Below are positions 28,349-36,056 of a stretch of 39,731 nt of DNA, piece after piece. The translations under genes were made by a program, and so were the position numbers. This DNA is from Myxococcales bacterium. Its GTDB lineage: Bacteria; Myxococcota; Myxococcia; Myxococcales; Anaeromyxobacteraceae. The notes under the pieces were generated by a model. The model saw nothing but the letters and a program-made list of their open reading frames with translations. It did not search any database and had not been told where the DNA came from. The DNA is taken from contig JAKAEO010000008.1 in assembly GCA_021818285.1 (NCBI GenBank), forward strand, positions 1-39,731. Reading direction: 5' to 3'. How positions within the stretch are numbered: position 1 is the stretch's first letter; each line of letters starts with the position of its first letter.

Positions 28349-29323
28349 CTACCCCTCGGCCTCCGCCGGCCCGCCGCTGCGGGCCACCTCCTCGCCCTTG
28401 ATCTTGCCCGCGTCCATCCCGGCGGCGCGCCTCGTCATCTGCGCGAACAGCTCGTCGAAGGGGGGCGGCTCGCCCTTCACGAAGCGCAGCGGGTTCACCC
28501 GGGCGACGACGAAGTTCCGCAGGTACGGGGAGTCGAAGCCCCGCTCCTTGAGGCGCGCCACCGCGCCGCTGACGGCGTCGTCGAAGGCCAGCACCACCGC
28601 GGCCCGCCGCTCGCGCTCGGGCAGCGCGTCCCGCAGCTTGCCGGGCAGGAAGCCGTCCACCTTCCGGAGGATGGGCTGGTAGGCGCCGCCGGCCAGCCGG
28701 CCGCGCTCCTGGTAGGCGAGGCCCAGGGTGGCGAGGCCCGCCTCCTCGAACTCCAGCGCCAGCTCCTGCTCGCCGAGGTCGCTCTTCGCGGCCAGGTCCC
28801 GGTACATCCGGGCCACCTCCAGCGCCTTCTCCCGCAGGTTGTGGGCCTTCTCGATGTTGAGCGCCAGGATCTGGTAGGCCACCTGCGGCTCGGGCACGAG
28901 CAGGGCCAGCACGCTCCTCGCCCCCAGCTCCTTCAGCGCGGTGAGGCGGTGGCCGCCGTTGGGGGTGAGGTAGGCGCCGCCCTCGCGCACCGCGATGATG
29001 GGGTCGAGGTAGCGGCGGGTCTTGTCCATGGCCAGCGTCAGCTTCCGCACGTGGCCGTCGGAGACGTCGCGCTGGAAGGGGGTGCGCTCCACCCTGTCCA
29101 CCGGCAGGGCCACGAAGAGCAGGGCGTGGCCGCCGAGCGGCTCCCGGTAGCAGGCGAGCACCGCCCCGCCATCGGCCTCCACCTGCCGGGAGAGCTCCGC
29201 CACCTCCGCGGGCGGCTCGGCCAGCGCAAGCTCGCGGGGCTGGAGCGAGGTGGGGGTGAGCTTCACCCCCTTGCGCTTGCGGGGGACGCCGCTCTTCGTG
29301 ACCGGTCTCTTCCGGGCGGGCAT
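28349..29323 (-). CDS. Orphan ParB/Srx-fold protein
   Basis: A 324-residue protein with a ParB N-terminal (ParB/sulfiredoxin fold) domain at about 80-170: LPVDRVERTPFQRDVSDGHV, then IIAVREGGAYLTPNGGHRLTALKELG, where NGGHR takes the place of the usual GE(R/H)R box. A helical domain follows (KAHNLREKALEVARMYRDL, then LGEQELALEFEEAGLATLGLAY) that may hold a degenerate helix-turn-helix. The N terminus is very basic (PARKRPVTKSGVPRKRKGVK). No parA lies next to it, so it is probably not a segregation ParB. A nuclease-like, CTPase or DNA-binding role is possible. The ATG at 29323 is chosen because upstream residues are Arg/Gly/Pro-rich and lack homology. Confidence 0.7.
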   Translation of the reverse strand: MPARKRPVTKSGVPRKRKGVKLTPTSLQPRELALAEPPAEVAELSRQVEADGGAVLACYREPLGGHALLFVALPVDRVERTPFQRDVSDGHVRKLTLAMDKTRRYLDPIIAVREGGAYLTPNGGHRLTALKELGARSVLALLVPEPQVAYQILALNIEKAHNLREKALEVARMYRDLAAKSDLGEQELALEFEEAGLATLGLAYQERGRLAGGAYQPILRKVDGFLPGKLRDALPERERRAAVVLAFDDAVSGAVARLKERGFDSPYLRNFVVARVNPLRFVKGEPPPFDELFAQMTRRAAGMDAGKIKGEEVARSGGPAEAEG

Positions 29324-29337
29324 GCCCCATCCTGGCG

Positions 29338-29365
29338 CGGCCGGGCGCGCGCCGCCACCCGGCCG
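29338..29365. promoter_or_regulatory. Inverted repeat in the parB-like / ABC ATPase divergent region
   Basis: Perfect 8-base arms CGGCCGGG (29338-29345) and CCCGGCCG (29358-29365) are separated by 12 bases, placing arm centres 20 bases (about two helical turns) apart. It sits in the 94-base gap between divergent genes. It could be a shared operator, but GC-rich repeats of this size can arise by chance. Confidence 0.25.
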
Positions 29366-29417
29366 TCGCCCATCGGCGTGGCGAAGAAGGGGCGGAGCGC
29401 CTAAGGTCTCCGATCGC

Positions 29418-30404
29418 GTGATCGAGGTCTCCGAGCTGCGCAAGCACTACCGGGTCCACCGGCGCCCGCCGGGGATGGCCTCGGCGATCCGCAGCATCTT
29501 CCACCGGACGTACGACCAGGTGAAGGCGGTGGACGGCCTCTCCTTCCGGGTGGCGCCGGGCGAGCGCGTCGGCTTCCTGGGGCCCAACGGCGCCGGCAAG
29601 ACCACCACCCTGAAGATCCTCTCCGGGCTGCTGCACCCCACCTCCGGGGAGGTCCGGGTGGCGGGCCACCTGCCGCGGCGGCGCGAGCCGGCCTTCCTGA
29701 AGGCCATCACCCTGGTGATGGGCCAGAAGCAGCAGCTGCTCTGGGACCTGCCCCCGGCCGAGACCTTCGCCCTGAACCGGGCCGTCTACGACATCCCCCG
29801 CCCCCGCTTCGAGGAGACGGTGCGGGAGCTCACCCGGCTCCTGGAGCTGGGCGACCTGGTGCACAAGCCCACCCGGCAGCTCTCGCTCGGCGAGCGGATG
29901 AAGTGCGAGCTGGCGGCGGCGCTGCTCCACCGTCCCCAGGTGCTCTTCCTCGACGAGCCCACCATCGGCCTCGACGTCTCGATGCAGGCCACGGTGCGCG
30001 CCTTCATCCGGGCCTACAACGAGCGCTTCGGGGCCACCGTGCTGCTCACCAGCCACTACATGGAGGACGTGGCGGCGCTCTGCCCGCGGGTGGTGGTCAT
30101 CGACCGGGGGCGGCTCATCCACGACGGCGACCTGCGGGCGCTCTCGCTGCGGGTCCGCCCCGACAAGCGCATCGTGGTGCGGCTGGAGCGGCCGGTCGAG
30201 GCCCGCGAGCTGTCGCGCTTCGGGACCGTGGTCTCGGCCGAGGGGACGCAGGCGGTGGTGCAGGTCTCGGCCACCGAGGTCTCGGGGGCGGTGGGGCGGC
30301 TCCTGGCCGCGCTGCCGGTGGCCGACCTCACCGTCGAGGACCCGCCGCTGGAAGAGGTGATGAGCGAGCTGTTCAGCGAGTCGCGCCGGGCGGCGGGGCT
30401 GTGA
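29418..30404 (+). CDS. ABC-2-type transporter ATP-binding protein
   Basis: The ATPase of an ABC-2-type exporter, 328 residues from the GTG at 29418. Seen: Walker A GPNGAGKT, the Q-loop segment VMGQKQQLLWDLP, signature LSLGERMKCELAAAL, Walker B VLFLDEPTIGLD and the switch histidine LLTSHYMEDV. The N-terminal insert before Walker A (RRPPGMASAIRSIFHRTYDQVKAV) and the extra C-terminal domain are typical of the COG4586 family, which partners with COG4587 and COG3694 permeases. Both permease types are encoded at 32610-34199 on the opposite strand. Substrate unknown. The 3' end overlaps the convergent Rsm22 gene by 32 bases. Confidence 0.9.
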   Translation: MIEVSELRKHYRVHRRPPGMASAIRSIFHRTYDQVKAVDGLSFRVAPGERVGFLGPNGAGKTTTLKILSGLLHPTSGEVRVAGHLPRRREPAFLKAITLVMGQKQQLLWDLPPAETFALNRAVYDIPRPRFEETVRELTRLLELGDLVHKPTRQLSLGERMKCELAAALLHRPQVLFLDEPTIGLDVSMQATVRAFIRAYNERFGATVLLTSHYMEDVAALCPRVVVIDRGRLIHDGDLRALSLRVRPDKRIVVRLERPVEARELSRFGTVVSAEGTQAVVQVSATEVSGAVGRLLAALPVADLTVEDPPLEEVMSELFSESRRAAGL

Positions 30405-31587
30405 CGCCCGGCACCGGGCTCCCGGCGGCGGCGATCACCCGCACCGAGGAGCCGGGGCCGAGCCGGAGCCCGTCGCCGCGCGGCTCCACCTCGGTGAGCT
30501 CCACCACGTCGCCGCGCAGCAGCCGCTCGAAGCGCCGGTTCGGCTCGCCGACGTGCTTCTCCTGGAGCGCCAGCCCCAGCCGCCCCTCGGGGCCGCAGCC
30601 CATGTAGCGCAGCCGGCCCTTGGAGGGGAGCGGCTCGGAGACGATGCGGAAGAGGCGGCCCGGCGGCGGCTCGGCCCAGCCCTCGCCGGGCGGCGCCAGC
30701 ACCAGGTAGCTCATCTTCACCGACTCCTTGCGCAGCCCGGCCGCCTTCCCGATCTCGGCGACCAGCGGCGGCGGCTCGATGGGCCGCTCGGCGTGGCACC
30801 AGTCGCTCTCCCTGGGGAGCGCCGGGCAGGGGCCGCGGAAGAGGCAGGGGGCGCGGACCGCGAAGCCGCGCGCCACCAGCAGGTCGCGGACCCGCAGCAG
30901 GGCGCGCGAGGTGTCGCGCAGCGCCGGCTCGATCACCACCACCGAGCCGCCGGGGGCGAGGAGGCCGGCCGCCTCGGCGAGCAGCGCGGCGCGCCGCTCC
31001 ACGTCCCCCTCCCCGCCCGGCCCCGGCGAGAGCTCGTTCAGCACGTGGCCCAGCGTCACCGCGTCGAGGCGCCGCCCGGCGGCGAGCGAGGCCAGGGGCG
31101 CGCCGCGGGCCGGGTCCCAGGGGCGGGTCTCCAGGGCGAGGCGCGCCTCTCCGGCGAGCGCCCGGGCCGCGGCCAGCGCCCGGGCGGCGCGGTCGGCGCA
31201 GAGCGCCTCGGCGGCGCCGGCGTCGAGCGCCGCCAGCGCCAGCGGCCCCGGGCCGCTCCCCAGGTCCAGCACCGACCGGGGGGAGGCCGGGAGCTCGGAG
31301 AGGACGCCGCGCGCCTGCAGGTAGGAGACCGGCCAGTAGAAGAGCAGGTAGGCCCCGAGCAGCCGCGGGTCGTCGAGGTAGCGCTCGCCCGCCAGCGCCC
31401 GGTCGCGGGTGAGGCCGCGCGAGAGCCGCTCCACGCCGGCCGCCACCTCGCGCAGCTCCGGGGGGGTGAGCCGGTCCGGGGGCGGGCGGGGGCCGCGCGG
31501 GGCGTCGCGCCGGCCGCGGCGCCAGTGGGAGAGCAGGCGCGGGATCCAGCGGGCGAGGTCGTCGGCGGGGCGGCCCACGGTGGTCAC
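30373..31587 (-). CDS. Rsm22-family small-ribosomal-subunit methyltransferase
   Basis: A SAM-dependent methyltransferase-like protein of 404 residues related to the mitochondrial ribosome factor Rsm22. Seen: the SAM-binding motif VLDLGSGPGPLALAAL, LGHVLNELSPG, VVIEPALRDTSRALLRVRD, and the cysteine cluster CLFRGPCPALPRESDWCHAERP, a probable metal or iron-sulfur site typical of this family. The KMSYLVLAP segment is also shared. The C-terminal part (RYMGCGPEGRLGLALQEKHVG) looks like a beta-rich extension. It starts with GTG at 31587, overlapping the RNase Z stop by 4 bases, so the two are co-translated. The RNA target is not established. Confidence 0.83.
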   Translation of the reverse strand: MTTVGRPADDLARWIPRLLSHWRRGRRDAPRGPRPPPDRLTPPELREVAAGVERLSRGLTRDRALAGERYLDDPRLLGAYLLFYWPVSYLQARGVLSELPASPRSVLDLGSGPGPLALAALDAGAAEALCADRAARALAAARALAGEARLALETRPWDPARGAPLASLAAGRRLDAVTLGHVLNELSPGPGGEGDVERRAALLAEAAGLLAPGGSVVVIEPALRDTSRALLRVRDLLVARGFAVRAPCLFRGPCPALPRESDWCHAERPIEPPPLVAEIGKAAGLRKESVKMSYLVLAPPGEGWAEPPPGRLFRIVSEPLPSKGRLRYMGCGPEGRLGLALQEKHVGEPNRRFERLLRGDVVELTEVEPRGDGLRLGPGSSVRVIAAAGSPVPGVTAPPPGATR

Positions 31588-32495
31588 TCCCGCAGCGGGA
31601 TCTCCACGGCCAGCCCGTCGCGCGCCACCTCGGCGCCGGGGAACTCCTCGCCGGCCTGGGCGGCGAGCGGCCCCGGGTCGGTGTCGTAGCGGGCCGAGAG
31701 GTGGCTGAGCAGGAGCCGCCGCACCCCCGCGTCGCGGGCCACCCGCCCCGCCTCGCGGGCGGTGGAGTGCAGCGTCTCCGCGGCCCGCTCCTGCTCGGCG
31801 TCGCCGAAGGTGGCGTCGTGCACCAGGAGGTCGGCGCCGCGGGCCGCCTCCACCGTGGGCGCGCAGGGGCGGGTGTCGCCGGTCACCACCACCCGGCGGC
31901 CGGGGCGCGGCGCCTCCACCACCTCCCCGGGCGCCACGCTGCGGCCGGCGACCGAGACGCCGCGGCCCCGCTGCAGCTCGCCCCAGAGCGGTCCCTCGGG
32001 CACGCCCAGCGCCCGGGCGCGGTCGGGGTGGAAGCGGCCGGGCCGCGCGTCCTCCTCGATCGCCCAGCCCAGCGAGGGGATGCCGTGGGAGGTGGCGAAG
32101 GCCCGCACCGCCGCCCCGGGGCGCCGGACCGCCTCGCCCGGCTCGGCCTCGTGGATCTCCACCTTGAAGGAGAGGGCCTCGACGCCGGTGAAGAGCATGG
32201 TGGGCAGGAGCTTCGCCGCCGGCCGCGGACCGTAGAGCTGGAGCGGCTCGGCGCGGCCGTGCATCGACAGGGTGCGCAGGAAGCCGATGGCACCGAGGTA
32301 GTGGTCGGCGTGGAAGTGGCTGAAGAAGATGGCGGCGACGTCGAAGCCGGTGCCGTACCGGATCAGCTGGCGCTGGGTGCCCTCGCCGCAGTCGAAGAGC
32401 AGCAGCTCGCCGGCGCGGCGCACCGCGAGCGCCGGCAGGCCCCGCCCCAGGGTGGGCGCGGAGGCCGAGGTGCCGAGGAAGGTGACCCGGAGCAC
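31584..32495 (-). CDS. rnz: Ribonuclease Z (metallo-beta-lactamase fold)
   Basis: RNase Z removes the 3' trailer from tRNA precursors. Protein of 303 residues. Seen: the family start MLRVTFLGTSASAPT, FDCGEGTQRQL, the zinc motif FFSHFHADHYLG, the flexible-arm region, VVTGDTRPC, LVHDATF, and the last zinc histidine motif LLSHLSARY. All catalytic ligands are present. The start is GTG at 32495, which places the first beta strand at the N terminus. It is translationally coupled to the Rsm22-like gene, pairing two RNA-processing functions. Other metallo-beta-lactamase proteins are less likely given the full RNase Z pattern. Confidence 0.93.
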   Translation of the reverse strand: MLRVTFLGTSASAPTLGRGLPALAVRRAGELLLFDCGEGTQRQLIRYGTGFDVAAIFFSHFHADHYLGAIGFLRTLSMHGRAEPLQLYGPRPAAKLLPTMLFTGVEALSFKVEIHEAEPGEAVRRPGAAVRAFATSHGIPSLGWAIEEDARPGRFHPDRARALGVPEGPLWGELQRGRGVSVAGRSVAPGEVVEAPRPGRRVVVTGDTRPCAPTVEAARGADLLVHDATFGDAEQERAAETLHSTAREAGRVARDAGVRRLLLSHLSARYDTDPGPLAAQAGEEFPGAEVARDGLAVEIPLRE

Positions 32496-32537
32496 ACCCG
32501 TTCCTACCCCGGCGGGCCGCCCGGCGTCACGTGGGCG

Positions 32538-32569
32538 GCCCTCTCCCCGGTCCCGGCCGGGGAGAGGGC
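32538..32569. terminator. Strong hairpin between the ABC permease genes and rnz
   Basis: Arms GCCCTCTCCCCGG and CCGGGGAGAGGGC form a perfect 13-base stem around the loop TCCCGG. It lies 40 bases after the stop of the second permease gene and upstream of rnz, so it most likely ends the permease transcript. No T-run is present. Confidence 0.6.
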
Positions 32570-32609
32570 GCGCGGCGTCACCGGAGGCGCACGGGGGTGA
32601 GGGGCGTCT

Positions 32610-33398
32610 TCACGAACTGGCCGAGGTGTACCGGCCGATGGAGGCCTTCCACACCAGCCGGGCGAAGGCCGCGAAGAGCGCCGCGCCGAGGAGCGACCCG
32701 AGGGCGGTGCGGAGGTCGAGCCGGCCCAGCAGCGCCAGCGCCGGGAAGGTGGTCATCAGGGCCAGCGGCACCACGAAGGTGAAGATCACCCGCCAGGCGC
32801 CGCGGAACACGCCCACCGGCCAGCGGGCGGCGTCGAAGATCGACGAGAACAGGAAGGAGAGGTTGTCCACCTTCACCACGTGGAAGGCGGCCGAGATCAC
32901 CAGGATCCACAGGGAGTAGAGGGTGGAGGCGGCGCAGAGGAGGAGCAGCAGCGCCGCGGCGGCGTGGCCCGGCGCCGGCCAGCGTCCCATCCGGTGGAAG
33001 GCGACGGCGAAGACCGCGAGGCCCGCGAAAACGTCCAGCACCCGCCAGGGCTGGAACTTCGCGGTCGAGACCAGGAACTGGGCGTCGGCGGGCTTCAGCA
33101 GGACGAAGTCCAGCGTCCCCTTGCGGATGTGCTCCACCACGCTGGCGAGCGACGGGTTCACCGCCCCCTCCAGGATCCCCTTCATGAGCAGGAACCAGCC
33201 CATCACCACCAGCGCCTCGTCGAAGGTCCAGCCGGCGACCACCGGCCGGTGGCCGAAGAGCACCAGCACCGGCACCAGCGACCAGCCCGACCAGAAGAGC
33301 GCCAGCGCCCCCTCGGCCAGGAACTCGGTCCGGTACTGCATCGCCGTCGCCGCCGAGGCGCGGACCTGGACGCCGAGGAGCCGGAGGTAGCGGAGCAC
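32610..33398 (-). CDS. ABC-2-type transporter permease (COG3694-like)
   Basis: A membrane protein of 262 residues with about six helices. Its features match the COG3694 permease of ABC-2-type exporters: MQYRTEFLAEGALALFWSGW near the N terminus, the cytoplasmic coupling stretch VVEHIRKGTLDFVLLKPAD, and a positively charged C terminus. It starts with GTG at 33398, 6 bases after the stop of the companion permease. The matching ATPase family member is encoded at 29418-30404 on the other strand. Together they would form one exporter with two different permease subunits. Substrate unknown. Confidence 0.85.
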   Translation of the reverse strand: MLRYLRLLGVQVRASAATAMQYRTEFLAEGALALFWSGWSLVPVLVLFGHRPVVAGWTFDEALVVMGWFLLMKGILEGAVNPSLASVVEHIRKGTLDFVLLKPADAQFLVSTAKFQPWRVLDVFAGLAVFAVAFHRMGRWPAPGHAAAALLLLLCAASTLYSLWILVISAAFHVVKVDNLSFLFSSIFDAARWPVGVFRGAWRVIFTFVVPLALMTTFPALALLGRLDLRTALGSLLGAALFAAFARLVWKASIGRYTSASS

Positions 33399-33404
33399 CG
33401 CGCC

Positions 33405-34199
33405 CTACCCTCCCACCGAGGAGAAGCGCCGCACCCCGCGCCGCCAGGCGGCGGAGGCGAGGAGGAAGAGGAGCCCGACGAAGAGCCACTGGATGGCCAG
33501 CTCCTCGAGCGCGCGCGCCCGCGGCAGCAGGCCGGTGACCATCTCCACCGGGAAGGCCAGCATGTAGCGGAAGGGGAGGAAGCGGGCCAGGGTGGCGAGC
33601 CAGGGCGGGAAGAGGTCGAGCGGCACCAGGTAGCCGGAGAAGACGCCGAAGAGCCCCATCCAGATCTCGAAGACCGAGCCGGCCGACTCCACGTAGAAGG
33701 CCAGCGCCCCCACCAGGCTCATCGCCAGGAAGGTGATGGCCCAGGCGCCGGCCAGCGCCGCCGGGAAAGCCGCCCAGGCCACCGGGTCTCGCGAGAGCAG
33801 GGGGGCGCCCGAGGAGAGGAGGAGCACCACCACCACCGGCGAGGAGAGCACCAGCCGCAGCGGCACGGCCGCCAGGTTCTCGGTGGCGTAGGCGACGAGC
33901 GGGTGGACCGGCCGCAGCATCCGGAAGGCCAGCGTCCCCTGGCGGATCTCGAAGTTCAGCTCCCAGATCACCCAGGCGCCGGTGAGCAGCCGGACCACCA
34001 GCGCCACCAGGAAGTAGGCGGTGAACTGCGCGCCGGTGTACCGCCCCACCGGCCCGTCGCGCGCCGCGGCGCTCCACAGCGCCAGCATGACCAGCGGCAT
34101 GTTGGTGGAGAGCAGCCACACCAGGAACTCGGCCCGGTAGGCGACCGCCTCGGCGAAGCCGACGCGCAGCAGCGTGGGGAGGGCGCGCAGGGTGCGCAC
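33405..34199 (-). CDS. ABC-2-type transporter permease (COG4587-like)
   Basis: A membrane protein of about 264 residues with six predicted helices, companion of the permease that follows. Seen: AEAVAYRAEFLVWLLSTNMP, the coupling stretch NFEIRQGTLAFRMLRPVHPLV, and FLPFRYMLAFPVEMVTGLL before the last helix; these fit the COG4587 family. The start is not sharp: GTG at 34199 gives VRTLRALPTLLRVGF, and TTG at 34208 would add three residues; no clear ribosome-binding site decides it. The frame is open far upstream, but that part is a shadow of the oxidoreductase gene. Confidence 0.82.
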   Translation of the reverse strand: MRTLRALPTLLRVGFAEAVAYRAEFLVWLLSTNMPLVMLALWSAAARDGPVGRYTGAQFTAYFLVALVVRLLTGAWVIWELNFEIRQGTLAFRMLRPVHPLVAYATENLAAVPLRLVLSSPVVVVLLLSSGAPLLSRDPVAWAAFPAALAGAWAITFLAMSLVGALAFYVESAGSVFEIWMGLFGVFSGYLVPLDLFPPWLATLARFLPFRYMLAFPVEMVTGLLPRARALEELAIQWLFVGLLFLLASAAWRRGVRRFSSVGG

Positions 34200-34264
34200 C
34201 CGGGGCAAGGTAACCCGGGCGCCGGGCCGCCGCACGCGCCGCGCCAGGGGCACGGCGGCGCCGC

Positions 34265-35176
34265 CTACCCGTACGACTCGGTGGTGATCCGCTCCTCCGG
34301 CACGCCGGCCGCGGCCAGCGCCTGGAGCACCGACTCCATGAAGCGGGGCTTCGGCTCCTCGCCCCGCGCCCTGGCCGCCGCCCGCTCCCAGGTGCCCACC
34401 GCCGGGCCGCAGGCGAAGACCAGGCAGGCCCGCGGGTCGGGGATGAGCTCCTGGAGCAGCTGCGCCGTCACCCGCCCCCGGCGGTAGTGCGGCCCGTGCT
34501 GGAAGACGTCCTGCTCGCGCGTCAGGGTGTGGACCAGCCGCAGGTTCTCGGGGAAGCGCTCGGCCAGCTCCTCCAGCTCGCGCCGGAAGATGACGTCCTC
34601 CCGGGTCTTGTTGGAGCAGAGGAAGGTGTGGTGCAGGCCCGGCGCGTAGGTGAGCGCGTGCTTCAGGATGGAGAAGTTCGGCACCGCGCCCGAACCGGCG
34701 ACGACGTGCACCACGTGATCGGTCCTCGACTCGGCGTCGGCCGGCAGGGTGTAGGGGCCGGTGAAGCCGGTGACCACCAGCCGGTGGCCGCGCACCGTGC
34801 GCTTCACCAGCAGCGGGGAGAGCAGCGGCGGGTACCTGGTGGCGCCCCGCTCGTACCGCTCCTCCTTCACGGTGATGGCCAGGTACTTCTCGTGCGGCGC
34901 CGAGGACATCGAGTAGGCCCGGGGCGGCTCGCGCTTGCCCTTCACGTCCTCGAAGTAGGCGGTGAAGCGCTCCAGGGCCTCGAACTGGTGCGGATCGATG
35001 GTGAGGAAGTGGCCGGCCTCGTAGTCGAGCCGGTCGGTGCCGGTGAAGAGCAGCAGGGTGTTGGTGTCCGGCGTCTCCTGGACGACGTCGGCCACCATCG
35101 TCTCGATCTGCTTGATGCGGCGGCGGGGCCTCGCCTCGGCCGTCGCGGTCGCGGTCGCGGTTCGGGTCTCGGGCAT
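34265..35176 (-). CDS. FAD/NAD(P)-dependent oxidoreductase (ferredoxin reductase-like)
   Basis: A flavoprotein of 303 residues in the ferredoxin-NADP reductase superfamily. The FAD-binding barrel has the motif PRAYSMSSAP. The nucleotide-binding half has VVAGSGAVPNFSILKHAL and ends with ACLVFACGPAV. No cysteine pattern for a 2Fe-2S cluster is present, so it probably passes electrons between NAD(P)H and a separate ferredoxin or redox partner. It resembles reductase parts of aromatic-CoA oxygenases. The N terminus has an Ala-Thr tandem (TATATATAEARPRRR) from a six-base repeat in the DNA. The ATG at 35176 is the only clear start. Partner and direction are unknown. Confidence 0.82.
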   Translation of the reverse strand: MPETRTATATATAEARPRRRIKQIETMVADVVQETPDTNTLLLFTGTDRLDYEAGHFLTIDPHQFEALERFTAYFEDVKGKREPPRAYSMSSAPHEKYLAITVKEERYERGATRYPPLLSPLLVKRTVRGHRLVVTGFTGPYTLPADAESRTDHVVHVVAGSGAVPNFSILKHALTYAPGLHHTFLCSNKTREDVIFRRELEELAERFPENLRLVHTLTREQDVFQHGPHYRRGRVTAQLLQELIPDPRACLVFACGPAVGTWERAAARARGEEPKPRFMESVLQALAAAGVPEERITTESYG

Positions 35177-35267
35177 GACGCGGGGAGTCTAGGATCGCCC
35201 CCGCCCCGGAGGCCAGACGCCGGGCCGGCCTCTTTCGGGGCCCCGGGTGTGACCCATGGGATAGCAT

Positions 35268-36029
35268 GTGGGCGTGCACTTCGTGGGCGGGGTCCTGGCC
35301 GGGCTGCTGGGGGGGCTGCTCGCCGGCGCGTTCGGCGTCGGCGGCGGCGTCGTGCTCGTCCCCATGCTCTCGCTGGTCCTCGGCCTCGGCCAGCACGAGG
35401 CGCAGGGCGTCACGCTGACGGTGCTGCTCGCGCCGGTCTCGCTGCCGGCGGTGATCGCGTACCAGCGGTACTTCCCCATCCCCTGGCGGCTGGCCGCGGC
35501 CATCGCCGTGGGCTTCCTCCCGGGCGTGGCGGCCGGCTCGCGGGCCGCGGTGGCGGTGCCGGACGGCCCGCTGCGGATCCTCTTCGCCCTCTTCATGCTC
35601 TTCGTGGCGTGGCGAACCTGGCGGTCGGGCACCGCGCCGGACCCGGGCGACCAGCCGGCGCGCTCCGCCTGGCACGGCCTCTGGATCGGCCTCCTGGGCG
35701 GGCTGCTCGCCGGGGTCTTCGGCGTCGGCGGCGCCATCGCCATGATCCCCTTCCTCACCGGCGTCATCGGGCTGTCGCAGCACCGGGCCCAGGCGACGAC
35801 GCTGGCGGCGATGCTGCCGCCCATCGGCCTCCCCGGCGTGCTCATCTACGCCCACTCCGGCCACGGCCTGCCCTGGCTGCTGCTCGCCGCGGTGACCGCC
35901 GGCTACCTGGCCGGCGCCTTCGCCGGCGCCGAGGTGGCGGCGCGCACCGGGAGCCGCCGGCTCTCCCGCGCCTTCGCCCTCTTCGTCCTGGTGGCGTCGC
36001 TGGCGATGCTGGCGCGGGCCCTGCGGTAG
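35268..36029 (+). CDS. TSUP-family (TauE/SafE) membrane permease
   Basis: A membrane protein of about 253 residues with some eight helices. It belongs to the TSUP family, which moves sulfite, sulfonates or other organic anions. Two homologous halves are plain: GLLGGLLAGAFGVGGGVVLVP near the start and GLLGGLLAGVFGVGGAIAMIP near residue 145, followed by GQHEAQGVTL and SQHRAQATTL. It starts with GTG at 35268; another GTG at 35274 would shorten it by two residues. It is divergent from the flavoprotein gene across 91 bases. Neighbours do not reveal the substrate. Confidence 0.87.
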   Translation: MGVHFVGGVLAGLLGGLLAGAFGVGGGVVLVPMLSLVLGLGQHEAQGVTLTVLLAPVSLPAVIAYQRYFPIPWRLAAAIAVGFLPGVAAGSRAAVAVPDGPLRILFALFMLFVAWRTWRSGTAPDPGDQPARSAWHGLWIGLLGGLLAGVFGVGGAIAMIPFLTGVIGLSQHRAQATTLAAMLPPIGLPGVLIYAHSGHGLPWLLLAAVTAGYLAGAFAGAEVAARTGSRRLSRAFALFVLVASLAMLARALR

Positions 36030-36056
36030 GGCGGGGCCCTCGCGCCGCGCGGCGGA

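Noticed and set aside
35140-35170. Short GCGGTC tandem repeat at the start of the flavoprotein gene
   Set aside because: Only a few units, in frame, encoding an Ala-Thr run. It looks like simple slippage in a disordered N terminus rather than a functional repeat or CRISPR.
33405-35864. An 819-codon minus-strand frame joining the permease to upstream sequence
   Set aside because: Only the last 265 codons or so encode the permease. The rest is the shadow of the oxidoreductase and TSUP genes and crosses a divergent promoter region.
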